Source: Phoma sp. XZ068 (taxonomy: Eukaryota > Ascomycota > Dothideomycetes > Pleosporales > Didymellaceae). Taken from it: 64,000 nucleotides of DNA. The notes beneath the pieces were generated by a model. It was not told the origin of the DNA. It made no database searches and saw only the letters and a list, made by a program, of their open reading frames with translations. Positions within the stretch are counted from its first letter, which is position 1; every line of letters starts with the position of its first letter. This document shows, piece after piece, positions 45,031 to 56,581 of this stretch. The stretch lies in assembly GCA_004835665.1 (NCBI GenBank), contig RBKR01000001.1, positions 992,001 to 1,056,000 of the forward strand, written 5' to 3'. The translations under genes were made by a program, and so were the position numbers.

Positions 45031-46229
45031 TGCGTGCTGTAATTGTCGACTTTGTTGGAGGGACTACGCGTAGACGCGACGCGATTGCAGGGGTGTCACT
45101 AGCGCCATCACGTGCAGCCACTTTCCCCAGCCTCACGGTCTCAAACCCACCGAAGCTTGACCGAACATCACGAGAAGCTTGTCACCGAACTGTCACCAGG
45201 GTTGTGCTGAGTGCGGTCTACAGATCTGCACTTGGTCGTTCCGGGACCCTGCCGGACCCCGGACCTGGAACAGTGAGGGAGATCTTCGCAGCAACTTCCA
45301 GTTCCTAGATGTCGCCAGTAATGGCAAGTGCATCCACTCCCCTCCAGCTTTGCCCTCTCGCCCTCGGCCTTTGCGTGGTAGCGAAGCTGAAGACAAAGAA
45401 CTCCTGCCCATCACAGTGATGCATGCGATTAATTGCTCCAATTTGGTACTAGCCACAACGGAAGCGCCGGGGTTAACGCCATGATGACATCGGACTTCAA
45501 TCGCTGGCACACTGGCTGCTGAGCATACGCAAGTTCGTACGCAACGTACCAGTCACCGGGCAAACGCCTGTATTGCGTACTTTCCCATGCAGTCTTGCAA
45601 CTCAGAAACGGCAATTGTCTCTGTCTCAGGCAGCTTTCATGCTTGCGCCACGTCGGAAGGGCCCCCGTTCGTGCACAAAGCAGAGGTCGAGCGCAAGGCT
45701 TGACCGAGGCGCTCAGGCTCGCGAAACAATCATGTCCAGACCACGTCTCAAGGGCGAGCACCGCCACGGACGACGCAATGGTCAGACCAGGAACCGACAG
45801 GGCGCCGCTCCGGTTGGTTCGGTCATGCCCAGTCAGCAGGGTCAGCGCCTGCTGCCGGCGTGTTACGTGGGCAGCCGCACGATCCAAGCATCGCCCGCAG
45901 CACTTTTCGGCCAGCCTCAGCAAGCGTCGTCATCACTGGGGAACTGGCTGATCCCCCCCTTCGCAAATAAGACTTTCGAGTCCGCGCCTGTTCTTCACTC
46001 TGCTTTTGCTTGTTTGTTTGCCTGCTTCACCGTCGCTTTATTTATACCTCCCTTGCGCGAACCCTGCTCTTTGTTACGCATTCAGCAGCCTGCTACATAG
46101 TCCGGGTCAACCAGATCCGACTGCGACTCGTTGCGCCTCAGATCCCCACGAGCCACCGCCTCGGCCTGTGTCCGACACATATACTTCGAAGTGACAGCCC
46201 ACTCGACATTTCCATTCACAGACGCCGTA
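45031..46229. other. Divergent intergenic region between RFC4 and the aspartic protease gene
   Basis: 1.2 kb, fairly GC-rich, so several long shadow frames appear on both strands; none has family features. A TATA-like TTTATTTATACC lies at 46038-46049, about 185 bases before the protease start, followed by pyrimidine-rich sequence. Confidence 0.5.
46038..46049 (+). promoter_or_regulatory. TATA-like element of the aspartic protease gene
   Basis: TTTATTTATACC upstream of the protease ATG at 46230; the spacing implies a 5' UTR of about 150 bases. Confidence 0.35.
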
Positions 46230-47760
46230 ATGAAGTACTCGACATTTCTCGCTGCGCAGTTGGTGTCGTCATCGGCAGCGCTGAAGCTTGCGCCGCGCTC
46301 GGTAAGTCTTGTCTTGGCTTCCCCAGGAAATGTTGCGAAGCGAATCCTCCCGTTTGGGCGCCTTATCCGCGAGTCGCAGCAGGTCCACCCTTGCTTCACT
46401 AGACTGACGACAGCAGAACCCAAGAGTAGTCGGCCTCGACATTCAGCGCCGCAATGCCGTCGACCCCGTCGCCCACGATCAGCTGCGCAGGCGGCAAAAG
46501 ACGGTCCAGCAGACGCTCGATAACCTAGAAACCCTCTACTTCGCAAACGCAACACTAGGCACACCAGAGCAGTCCTTCCGCCTGCACATCGATACCGGCA
46601 GCAGTGATCTATGGGTCAACGACGCCAACTCGAGGCTATGCACAGAGCGCGGCAACCAGTGCGGTGATTCCGGGACGTACAATGCCAACCAGTCCTCGAC
46701 ATACGAGTTCGTCAACAACTCGTTTAACATCTCCTACGTCGACGGCTCCGGCGCGTCCGGCGACTATGCGAGGGATACCTTCCGCTTCGGTGGCCAGACA
46801 ATCACAGACATGCAGTTCGGTATTGGATATACCTCGACATCGCCAGAGGGCATCTTGGGGATTGGGTACACGATCAACGAGGTGCAGGTCAACCGCTTCG
46901 GACTGGACGCGTACCCCAACCTGCCGCAGAAGCTGAAGGACGATGGCAAGATCAGCAGCGTCGCGTACTCGCTGTGGCTGAACGACCTCGATGCCTCGAC
47001 CGGCAGCATCCTCTTCGGTGGTGTCGACACTGACAAATTCAGCGGCAAGCTTAGCACTCTGCCCATCATCCAGGAATCCGGTGTCTTCGCCGAGTTCATC
47101 ATCGCCCTGACAGACATGGGCATTGGCAACAACAAGACCTCGCTCTTCGCCAACTCCAATGTCCCTGTCCTCCTGGACTCCGGATCATCGCTCATGTACC
47201 TCCCCAACCAGGTCGCATCAGCACTGTACCAGCAGTTTGACGCCACCTACGACTCTAGGCAAGGCGCTGCCTTTGTCGATTGCGACCTCGCCAACAAGGA
47301 CGGCTCCCTCGAGTTTGGCTTTAGCGGCGTCACTATCTCGGTTCCGTACAACGAGCTCGTCATCACTGCTACCGTTAGCCGTGGACAGCCCGTCTGCATT
47401 CTGGGTATTGGACCGGCTGGCAACAGCGTCGCAGTTTTGGGCGACACCTTCCTGCGATCTGCCTACGTCGTATACGACCTCAGCAACAACGAGATCTCGC
47501 TGGCACAGACAAACTTCAACGCCACCAGCTCCAACATCGAGGAGATCCAAGCCGGCTCAGACGGCGTACCTGGCGCCAGTGTCGTCGCGAACGCAGTCTC
47601 CACAGCTGCCGTCGGCACGGGAGGACCTCGCGTCAACAGCCCCACCATCACTGGCGGCATTTCATCCAAGGGCGCCAGTCCCCCCATGATGACGGCCAGC
47701 CCGTGGTTCGCCGGCGCTGGACTGCTCGGCGCCGGTCTGCTGGGCTTCAATGGCTTCTGA
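46230..47760 (+). CDS. Secreted aspartic protease, yapsin/candidapepsin type
   Basis: Exon 1 is 46230-46301 and exon 2 is 46417-47760, with a 115-nt intron; 1416 nt gives 471 residues. Signal peptide MKYSTFLAAQLVSSSAALKL; a propeptide ending in a basic LRRRQK site probably cut by a kexin. The catalytic pair is intact: HIDTGSSDLWV and PVLLDSGSSLMYLP. Between them sit the flap region (SYVDGSGASGDYARD) and the yapsin-like GILGIGY. The C-terminal 90 residues are Ser/Thr/Gly-rich and end in a hydrophobic GAGLLGAGLLGF, which could be a weak GPI-anchor signal. The acceptor is a CAGCAG tandem, so one Gln may be variably present at the junction. Likely role: processing or degrading proteins at the cell wall or outside the cell. 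Confidence 0.92.
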
Positions 47761-48248
47761 ACAGCCGACGCTTGTAACGAGTTTCCTACTTCTACTTGTC
47801 CCAACGTCTATGCGTAGATTTGCATGGGTGGCGTTTAGCATGGTGCCGGGTGTTTTAAAGAAGTGCAGTACCTACATTACCTGCGATGTACCTACAGATG
47901 TAATCGTACATAATTCATTCACAATCTTCTACATTCACATTCACATTCATTTTGACATAAACATTGACATATCATCCACATCACTTCTAGCAACCATGTA
48001 AGCAGGTAATGCTGTTCGAGTCTCAGTAATGAGAGGAATATATTCAAAACTATCGCCCTCCCATTACAATAATTCCACCCACGCTGAACATACCGTAAAA
48101 CAAGCCGTTGCGTCGTTAAGGATCGTAGCCGCCGGGGCTGTATAAATAGCGCAGGCCATGCATGCATCGCTAGGAATATGCTCGGAATACAAATTCAGTT
48201 CGGTTCAATGCAGTCCAGTCCAGTTCAGTCCAGTTCAGTTCAGTTCAT
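47761..48248. other. Intergenic between convergent genes, with short tandem repeats
   Basis: Holds an imperfect ACATTC hexamer array (about 47931-47955) and the CAGTY array described separately. Nothing coding. Confidence 0.5.
48211..48245. repeat. Pentanucleotide array, seven copies of CAGTY
   Basis: Seven exact-length units (CAGTC or CAGTT) in tandem, ending three bases before the stop codon of the minus-strand gene, so it would sit at the start of that gene's 3' UTR. Looser related copies extend left to about 48195. Confidence 0.85.
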
Positions 48249-49563
48249 TCAAAATATCTCATGTCCCAACCCTCCATACCCATCGTCACCGACGACTTTC
48301 ACTTTCTTGCCTTCCACGCCGCTGGGTACGAGGGGCACGGGGGGTACAGCGCCGCCGGGCTTGACGACGATGATTTTCTCGCTCGAAGGAGTGGTGTCGC
48401 TGACGCTGGAGCGCGAGGCTTTGCGGGTGAGTTTGTTGGAGGTGCGTTTTAGGCGCTTGCTTGCGTCGCTTTTTACGCGTTTGATTGTGCGGCGGCTGGA
48501 GTCCGGGGAGAGGGTGGTGGACTCGTGCGAGGGGGAGAGGGTGTCGGGCTCGGGGGAGGCAACGTCGGCTTCGTCGCTGGTCGAGGCGTCGCTGGCTACG
48601 GCTACGGCGGTGGGGAGGTAGTCGGTGTCGGTGTCGTTGTCGACGCGGGCGACGGATTTGCGCTTCTTGGTGATTTTACCGGGGAGGCTGGCGCTCGCGC
48701 TGTCGCTGAAGCCGCCGGTGGGGCTCAGCGGGGCGTCGTCGTCACTGAAGATGTACGGAGCGTTGGGCGTTGGGCTCACGGCATGCAGACCGCTGGTAGT
48801 AATGTGTGGTGGGAGGGGTGGGACGGCGGGGAAACACTCGTTGCCTAGGACGGACTGCAGTTCTTTCTTGGCCGAGGCGAGCTTGACCTCCAGGCTGGAG
48901 ACGCGCTTGCTGAGCTTCTTTTGCTTGTTGAGATCCTTCTTGGACGGCGAGCGCACGATGCTGCCGGGCGTGCGGGGGGTGAGGGGTGGGCGCGAGCGAG
49001 TGGGCGTGTCTGCTGCTGTCAGCATGTGTCTCCTACTCTTCAGGCGCGCGGGTGGGTGGAGGCGTACCAGCAGACCAGGCGCGGGGCGTCATGCCCGGGC
49101 GCACGAAGACCTTGGGCGCGGGGAGCAGGCCCTGCTCTTTGGCCAGGTGGTATGCCTCCTCGGCCTGTCTCTTGCGCTCGTCGAGCTGGGCCTGTTCGGG
49201 GCTGACCTCGGGCTCTGCGTCCGTGTGGCCTGCCTTGCGCTTGCCCAGCACGCTGCCGAAGACGCTGGCAAAGACGCGCGAGAAGCGGCCAAAGGTGCCC
49301 TCGGCCATCGCCACCGTCGCCGCTGCGTCGCTGCCCTTGCGTGCGGCCGTCGCCGTTCGTGCCCCCGTGGGCGCCATGATGCGGCGTGGATGGCTGGCCT
49401 TGCGCACCGCGGGCGTGCGCTCGTTCTCGTCGTTGAACTTGTCGATCAGCATGTCGATGCCCAGGTCCTTCCACAGCTCGTCCGGCGGCGGGCGGATGCT
49501 GCTGTTGGTGTTTGTGTGTTCTCGAAAGCGCGACACGCGCTCAGCTGGTGTCTCGTCACTCAT
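48249..49563 (-). CDS. Coiled-coil, Ser/Lys-rich nuclear-type protein, unknown
   Basis: Exon 1 is 49563-49068 (MSDETPAERVSRFREHTN). An intron with donor GTACGC (first base 49067) joins it in phase to exon 2 ending at 48249. The acceptor is a triple CAGCAGCAG, so the second exon may start at 49015, 49012 or 49009 and the protein has 418-420 residues. The joined product has a conserved RPPPDELWKDLGIDMLIDKF motif, a basic middle (GKRKAG), an ERKRQAEEAYHLAKEQGLLP helix, KVFVRPG, then LNKQKKLSKRVSSLEVKLASAKKEL as a coiled coil and a Ser/Lys-rich tail with KRVKSDASKRLKR (NLS-like). I have seen this layout in Dothideomycete proteins annotated as nuclear or RNA-binding, but the function is not established. 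Confidence 0.72.
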
Positions 49564-49996
49564 GGCGACCCGCCTAGCGCTCCCAGCGCGGGCACCCAGC
49601 GGGGAGATGGAATGTCTGCGGCCGCAATTCGTGCGCGTAGCTGCAGCGTGCTGTCTTGCGGGGTAGCAGAACGTGCCAATGACGTGGGAGTGGCGGCGGG
49701 GACGCGCAAGGGCTGTTTATTGGGAATGCAGATGGTGTTTGTTTTGGCGGCGTTTGAGCAAACACGGAGATTGCGGCGCTTGTTGCTGGGGGCTCACCTT
49801 CACCCGCAGTGCTGGCTTGGCGACCTGCCGCTTCAAAGGAAAACACACCCGAGGTGTTGGTAACTACAAGTCTCGATTCATCTATTCCTACATGTACACA
49901 ACCCCCTCTTCACTGGAACCCGATAGCATGGTTTATCCGTCTGACATGCCGCGCAATCTCGCTTCCATGCATGCACATATGCACATATGCACATAT
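49564..49996. other. Intergenic with a three-copy octamer
   Basis: The octamer ATGCACAT is repeated three times at 49971-49994, directly after the stop codon of the acyl-CoA synthetase gene (minus strand). Otherwise this is the promoter of the minus-strand coiled-coil gene; nothing coding. Confidence 0.5.
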
Positions 49997-52169
49997 TTAC
50001 AGCTTGGCCTTGACCTTGCCCTCCTCTGCGAGCGCCTCCTCGTAACAGTCATCGAGGTGCTGCCTGAATGCCTTTGCCGTCTGCGGACGCTTGAGCTTCA
50101 ATCTGTGCAGTCATTAGCAAACCCGTCTTCAACATCGAGGTACATTTTACTTACGTTGGTGTCAGGAGCTGGTTCTCAATCGTGAACGGGTCGAGGAACA
50201 GTCGCACAGCCTTGACCTTCTCGTAGCTGTTGAACTTGTTCTTGGTTCCGACCTTGTTCAGCTCCTTCAGGACTGCCTTCTCGATGCGCTTGTCGTTGAG
50301 AACCTCCTTCAGCCTGGCAATGTCACCCTCCGCAATCTTCTCTCCGAGCACCTTCGAGGCGAACTGCGGGAAGATATCCGGCGCAACACCAAAGATGGCG
50401 ACCAGGAATGATTGGTGCGAATCACCGTGCACGTAAGCCGAGGCGATCCATCCACAGTTGGCGAGATATACGTTCTCAATGCGCTCAGGCGAGATGTACT
50501 CTCCCTGTGCCAGCTTGAGCACGTTCTTCTTGCGATCGATGATCTTGAAGCGACCCATCTCATCCACAAGACAAATGTCGCCCGTGTGGAACCAGCCATC
50601 TGCGTCAATAGCCTTGGCAGTCTCCTCGGGGTTGCGGAAGTACTCCTTGAATGTCGTCGTCGAGCGGAGGAGAAGCTCACCACGGGGGTATGGCTTGTCC
50701 GAGGACAGGTACTCCATATCCGGCACGTCAGCAAGACAGGCTTCAGTGTTTGGTGTCAAACCACCACAGCTTCCTGCCGTGAAATCGTTCTCGCTTTGGA
50801 CCAAAGAGACTGCGTAAGTCTCGGTCAGACCGTAGCCCTGGGTGAAGTTGCTGCCGAAAACAATGCGGAGGAATTGCTGCAGGCTGGGATCAATAGGCGC
50901 CGAGCCGCTGACGAGCACCTTGCAGCGGTCGAGGCCGAGGCCGCCGGCTACCTTCTTGGCCCAGATGCGGTCGTAAAGCATGTGCGTGTTGGTGGGATTG
51001 TGCTTGTCGTTGACAGCAGCGAGCTTGGTGGAGACGACGTGGCGAGAAAGCGCGCCCTTGATGCCGCCCTGCTCGATGGTTGCTTCCTTGATCTTCGAGC
51101 CGAATCGGTTGTACAAACGGGGGACGCCGGAGAAGAGGGTGGGACGCAGCATTTGCAGGTCCTCGACTAGCTCGACAATGTTGCCGTGGAAGTATCCGAT
51201 CGCTGAACCTGACGCAAGAGCACCATGTTCACCCAACCGCTGGTAAATATGGGCCAGGGGCAGGAATGAGCAGATGATCTGCTCACTTCCAGCGCCAAGA
51301 AGCACCAGGGATGTACACGTAGCAGCATGGGCGTTGCGGTGGCTCAGCACGACACCCTTAGGGTTACCAGTGGTTCCCGAAGTGTAGTTGATTGTCACGG
51401 TGTCGTCTGGAGTTGGTGGGTTGGCAGGGAGCGGCTGCCTCTCACCCAGTGCTTCGACGTCGCGGATGTAGTGGATAGTCACGCCCAGCTCGCTTGCCAA
51501 TGAGTTCAAGAGGTCTCCCTTGGACTCGCCAGGGAGCTCACCAGCAGAAAGAGGGTCCAGGACAACAATAATCTTGAGTGTCGGGAGTCGCGGCTTCAAC
51601 TTCAACAGTTGCGTGACGTGGTTCATTCCAGTAACAACGCACGCGAGCTCAGCGTGGTTGATGATGTACTCGGTGGTGTCCGGACCAAGCGTATCATAGA
51701 TGGAAACAGTGTAGAGAGCCTGCGACATGCAAGCCAGATCAGTGATCTGCCATTCAGGCCTGTTCTGACACCACAACCCAACACCGAATTGCTTAGGTGT
51801 CGTCACGCCGGCCTGCCTATGGAGGTGTACCAATCCAGCGCCAAAGTTCTTGCGACGCTGGGAGATCTGCTCGTAGTTTTCCCACACATAGGCGCCGAAC
51901 TTTTTTGTAACGGGATCGTAGGGACGGTGGCCAAGGCAGTTGTTCTTGGGGAATCTGGCGACACTGGCCTCAAAGGCCTCGTGTGGAGTGGTGATCTCAG
52001 GGACCAAGCCTTCCAGCAATGGCTTGTCCGTGAACTTCCAGTGTCGGTAGATAGCGCTCTTTCCTTCTGTCGCCGTGCCTGCAAGCGGCAGACTGTATGC
52101 GTGGCCCTTCGGCGGAGGGGCGTGGAGCTCCTGCGCACGCTGGATCTGGGGATCTGTGGTTCCAAACAT
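49997..52169 (-). CDS. Long-chain acyl-CoA synthetase, probably peroxisomal
   Basis: Exon 1 is 52169-50155 and exon 2 is 50102-49997, with a 52-nt intron; 2121 nt gives 706 residues. AMP-binding signature YTSGTTGNPKGVVLSH, then FLPLAHIYQR, GYGLTETYA, HTGDICLVDEMGRFKIIDRKK and the long-chain FACS region GEYISPERIENVY; all are intact. It activates fatty acids to acyl-CoA with ATP. The short last exon encodes KLKRPQTAKAFRQHL and ends in Ala-Lys-Leu, a match to the type 1 peroxisomal targeting consensus. If the intron is retained, translation stops at once after LLTPT and the signal is lost. This supports a FaaB/Faa2-like peroxisomal enzyme feeding beta-oxidation, though the precise paralog is inference. 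Confidence 0.93.
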
Positions 52170-53799
52170 AGCGTCGATGATGAGGTGCAGCTACGGCGGT
52201 TCAAGATGGGAAAGCACTCTCACTGGGTGTGTACGGAAAAGTCTAGATGACTGCGCCATAATGGATGATTAGCCAAAGTGAATGCTGAGGTCGGAGCCTC
52301 CGGGCCAGCGCACACATACCTGGGGTAAAGCTGGTGCGCCACAATATGCGGGGAGAAACAGTTGTTCCAAAGAGGCAAATGCACCTGAACAACAGAACGC
52401 GCTGAGATGGAAGACGTGAAAGGACGGATGCGCTGAACTCGCAGAGACACAGTGTAGTAAGGAGTTGAAGGGTGCACCGGACGTTCAGGACGAACCCACA
52501 TTCCTTTCAAACGTACCGAGGCTCATCAGAGCCCTAATGCTCGCTGAAAACTGGGGCCAAGCGGCTTCAGCACTGGACTCGGACAAAACGATGCGTTTTG
52601 GGCAACTCTGCGCCGAACAACACCTGGGGACTCCGGATCCTCCGTTTTTCCTGGAGTTGGCCAATCTCTTATCGTGCATTACGGCGCAGTTGCTTCGTCT
52701 GGTTGGGACCTTTCAACCTTTCTAGCATCAGCGTCGGCGGCGACATTCCATGAGGCTGACGAAGTTCACATGCAAAACGCACCATGACGCTTCACATGTC
52801 GATCTGGGGCTCACGCGGGCGCGATGCATGCCATGCAGCGGACGCCGCCAACTCGGCGGTCGAATGATTGGCTGTTCCGGACCACGGACGTATTTCGACG
52901 CTTCAGGAAAGGCCTCGGCATCTCCAGGCCAAGACTTTCCTAGAGCTGCATGTCGAGTTACCTAACAGCGATTGACACTTGTTCAAACTTTCTACATGCA
53001 GAAGGTTACACACCGCACGACGAGATCCAAATCCCGGACCGGTGGACTCACTTCCTGTCTGTTGTACTACCTTACCCGTTGCCCTACAACTTTGCTCACA
53101 GATGGGGTGGACATAACAAGGTTTGTACCTCAACAAGCCTCATCGCTTTCTCAGGAGATGGGCGTTTCGGTGATTTGCTCACGTACCAACCTTTGTGCTA
53201 TCGAATAATACAAGCCGCTCTTGATCACAATACCTATTGTGCCAACGTTCCATAGCTTCATTCATGCGACTCAGCCCGACATAGCTGATGGAAATTGCGA
53301 CTTGTTCCACAGACTCTCCACCGTTGAGGAGCATCCTCATATCGTGGCAACCACACGCGTGGAAAAAATAAACCCCAGCCCATAATCCCGGCAGGTCAAT
53401 CTACGGCTGCATGAGTGGCTTTTTCTAACGATAATAGCCCAACATCGCTCGAACGCTTTTGCTGCACGAATCGTCTTAGTAGACGACGAAAGATCGCAAA
53501 AGTCATCGCAGATCAAGATGAAGAGATTGATTTATACCGCTGCCGTTGTTCCACGGTCCTACAGAATCACCATGGAGACATCAGTTCGAAGTGGAGATTG
53601 AACCTCTGTCGTGATACCTCAGACCTGCAACGCCTCTTTTTCGACGTTGCACAGGTTGATAACCCAAACATGAGAATAGCAACTCATTTGTTTTCCCCAA
53701 TCTCACCAAGGATCTGACACCCTTCAGTATCCACCCGTCATATCAACGCTCGAATGACTCCAGACATTCCAACTCGAAACCCTCTTCGACGTACAAGAT
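52170..53799. other. Long intergenic region, no gene recognised
   Basis: 1.6 kb between divergent genes. Several frames of 60-100 codons occur on both strands without family features. I treat all as chance. Confidence 0.45.
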
Positions 53800-55295
53800 A
53801 TGCATGTCGATGCCAGATATGTTCCCGGGTCCTCGATGCTTGCCATTGTCGCTACGCTGGCCTCGGTCGCGCTGTTGAGCTTCTCGCTCAGACTTTACAC
53901 TCGTGGAAGAATCCTACACAGCCTCGGTACTGATGACTGGCTTCTTCTTGGGGCGGCAGTAAGTTAATGTTGTTGGAGCACTTGATTTTCTACTAATCCC
54001 AGTAATAGCTGTGTATATTTGGGGTCCTGGCAATCATCATTGTGTTGAGGGTAGGGGGGGAAACATGGTCATCTACGGCAGACGATGATATACCCTCACT
54101 CCTGATCTGGACATGCAATCTGTGTCAGGTCCTGGGCCTCGGCTTCATCAAATTTTCGGTAGCGCTTACCGTACTGAGGCTTGCTGTCCGAAGCTGGCAT
54201 CGACAGACCACTGTGGGGTACATCGGTAGGTTTGAGCTCTAGCATCAGCTCTGACTCTCACTGATCTTTGCAGGCTTGACGAGCGTTCTCATAGTGTTCT
54301 GGTTTGGATCAGCACTGCTGTTCGGTGGCCCTATCACCATCGATTGGAAATCCGACACTGAGCCTCAGGCCGTGTGGAAATTGCTCAGCTTCATTAATAG
54401 CATACTAGATGGAGTCACAATTGTTCTCATTGCCCTGCTTCCACTGCCGGTACTTTCGACATTACAACCTGGTCCTTCGATTATATTGGCTCTGGTCATG
54501 GTCTACGCGCTTACCACTGCTGCTGTGGCTGCCACCGTCTTACGATCATATATCCTGCACACCGTCTGGCAGGACGAAAACGCGGACAACTGCAGCTTGT
54601 CGATGATCCTCTGGTCATCTATCGAGCTCACCGTGAGTTTGCTAGCGGCTAGTCTGTTCACCTTACAACCTCTCGTCTCGTCAATAAATCAATGTCTATC
54701 CGATCGCCGCGCCAGCAAACAACTTTCCGCTTCCTCAGGCTCGCCACCACACAGATACCCTTCTCAAACTTACGCATCGACCGACACCGTCATACATCGG
54801 CCGAATGGGCCACACCTTCTCAGCCTGCGCTTCCACGACGACGAATCGAACCTTGATTTCGACATCGAAACGCCAAATACTCGCTCGCGAACACAGACGC
54901 TGCGCACTGGAGTCACCCACAGCCGTAACGTCTCAGACTGGTCACAGTTCTCGGGCTTCACACACTACACGACCACAGCCAACTCTGTACACGGAGCATC
55001 TCCACGTAGATCGCGCGTGGTCAGCATCAACGAGATGGAACTACGTACCCGATCGATCGGCGTGGGAAGAGTAGCCGCGGACAACGCGAATATAGGAATC
55101 GCCGTTACAACACTACACGACAAGCCCGTGCGAGACTCGGAAGCTGGTCAAGAGATGGCAGAACTAGCGAGATTGTTTTCAGATAATAGCAAGGAATGGG
55201 GTACGGAGGCGTCGCGTAGTGTGCGCACAAGTGTGACGACGGCTGGGACTCGTGTCAGCCGTCAATTGTCGAGGACGCGACATGGAGGAGGATGA
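53800..55295 (+). CDS. PTH11-type seven-transmembrane (rhodopsin-domain) receptor-like protein
   Basis: Three exons: 53800-53958, 54009-54225 and 54274-55295. The introns are 50 and 48 nt; 1398 nt gives 465 residues. The product opens MHVDARYVPGSS and runs straight into helix 1, then the family motif RLYTRGRILHSLGTDDWLLL. Further helices include LGLGFIKFSVALTVLRL and GLTSVLIVFWFGSALLF. The middle has the typical FINSILDGVTIVLIALLPLPVL segment, and a 150-residue Ser/Thr-rich cytoplasmic tail follows. The family is fungal; the founding member senses host surface cues in Magnaporthe. The usual extracellular CFEM domain is absent, as in many members, and the ligand is unknown. The start is the first in-frame ATG after a TGA. 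Confidence 0.85.
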
Positions 55296-55523
55296 GTACG
55301 CGCTCTGATTATGCATGCTGATGTTGTTGATATTTTATCTTAGTAGTCACATAGATCAATGTATATTCTGTAATGAGCATGGACAATCTCGTGGAAAACT
55401 TCATATCAACCAGGGCTAGGGAACAATTCGTTTGGTCAAGTGGCTAAAGTAAGTTACATGGGGTATATGGGTATATCGCTCAATCATGAATGCCGTACAG
55501 CACTTTCGAAAGCAAGCCTGGCT

Positions 55524-56213
55524 TCATCGGCCTCGTCGTCGCGGGTCGCGGTAGGCATCGTATTCGTTGCCGGGCCTGCTTTCACTGCCTCGCCTCCTCG
55601 CATTTGCGTCCCTTGCTTCCACAGATACTTCGGTAGTCGTTCGTCGAGGCTCCGACGGCTGGGCGAAGCTGACTCTTCTTGTCTTTGACGTGTCCTCACT
55701 AGTACTGCCTGTTACTTGAGAGTTCCTCCGGATGTCTTGTGGTCGTTTATCTTGCTGCAGATTTGAATCTCCCTCTGATGCACTGACATCGCCGTACTTC
55801 TTCTTGAGGGCGTCGAGACTCATTTTATATCCATCGTTCGCCGCCTCACCCCTCTCATCGGCCGCAGCCCTCATGTCGCTCCAGATTTCTTCTTCAGCTT
55901 TGACGGCATCCTGTAGCTCCTTATAGATGGCTGCTAATTCCGCTGTCGGTGGATCGCGATGCTTGCTGGGTGCGATCTTCTTGGGTCCCCCAAGTGGCAG
56001 CAGAGCGACTTCCCCATCAAATTTGTCAGCGTAGTTGAAGTGCGGATTTCTCGGTACGGTTTTGGTGCCTGCCACATGTGTGTACAGCCCAATGCCGTGG
56101 GCCGTTGGATACGAGTAAAGAGGTGTAGGTTTGCAGCAGAGCTTGATGAGGTCGCTGTTGATACGAGCCTTGCGTGCAGCTTGGATATCAGGCGGCAGCG
56201 GATCGGTGCTCAT
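55524..56213 (-). CDS. Small basic protein of unknown function
   Basis: Single exon, 229 residues, from MSTDPLPPDIQAARKARIN. The first 80 residues look folded (LIKLCCKPTPLYSYPTAHG, then HFNYADKFDGE). A helical segment follows (AIYKELQDAVKAEEEIWSDM), and the last 90 residues are disordered and rich in Arg and Ser (RRRGSESRPG, DPRRRGR). There is no signal peptide or membrane helix. I do not recognise the family. It is convergent with the PTH11-like gene and divergent to the dehydrogenase gene. Confidence 0.65.
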   Translation of the reverse strand: MSTDPLPPDIQAARKARINSDLIKLCCKPTPLYSYPTAHGIGLYTHVAGTKTVPRNPHFNYADKFDGEVALLPLGGPKKIAPSKHRDPPTAELAAIYKELQDAVKAEEEIWSDMRAAADERGEAANDGYKMSLDALKKKYGDVSASEGDSNLQQDKRPQDIRRNSQVTGSTSEDTSKTRRVSFAQPSEPRRTTTEVSVEARDANARRRGSESRPGNEYDAYRDPRRRGR

Positions 56214-56581
56214 GGTGATCGACAGGGCTCCAAGCTAACAGGCTTCGAATGTATATAGCGCCTTGGATCACGAGGGGAAACGCGCTGTCACATGGACGGG
56301 AATCTAGCGCGCATCTCAACGGCGCTAGCACCGTGCTAAGATCGAATCGACTTCACGGCGTCATGGCGAAATCATGCATCTGCGCTTCACTCCATTCTGG
56401 TAGAAATGCATCCCAATTGACTGTAACACTGACATCAGGAAGTTTGCTATTGGATGTGCGCGTCATGAATGGAATTCGTGGACCACCTTGGCACATGCCA
56501 GATTCACTTGGATCGAGCGAGAGCCAAGTATGCGTTTTGTTTTCCCTATTAAATCTAAGCTGATCGGCACCTCCTTTACAT
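56214..56581. promoter_or_regulatory. Divergent intergenic region, small basic protein gene / dehydrogenase gene
   Basis: 368 bases; nothing distinctive seen. Confidence 0.4.

Noticed and set aside
45573..46100. Overlapping plus-strand frames (175 and 118 codons) upstream of the aspartic protease
   Set aside because: GC-rich chance frames on several phases and both strands; they contain the protease TATA box and leader.
48625..49863. 412-codon plus-strand open frame
   Set aside because: It lies over the minus-strand coiled-coil gene in GC-rich sequence, is Leu/Arg/Cys-rich without any motif and matches no family; a shadow frame.
50412..51170. 252-codon plus-strand frame over the acyl-CoA synthetase gene
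   Set aside because: Antisense of the conserved AMP-binding domain; composition reflects the opposite strand.
53415..53717. 100-codon plus-strand frame before the PTH11-like gene
   Set aside because: No motif, no splice path into the receptor; likely chance.
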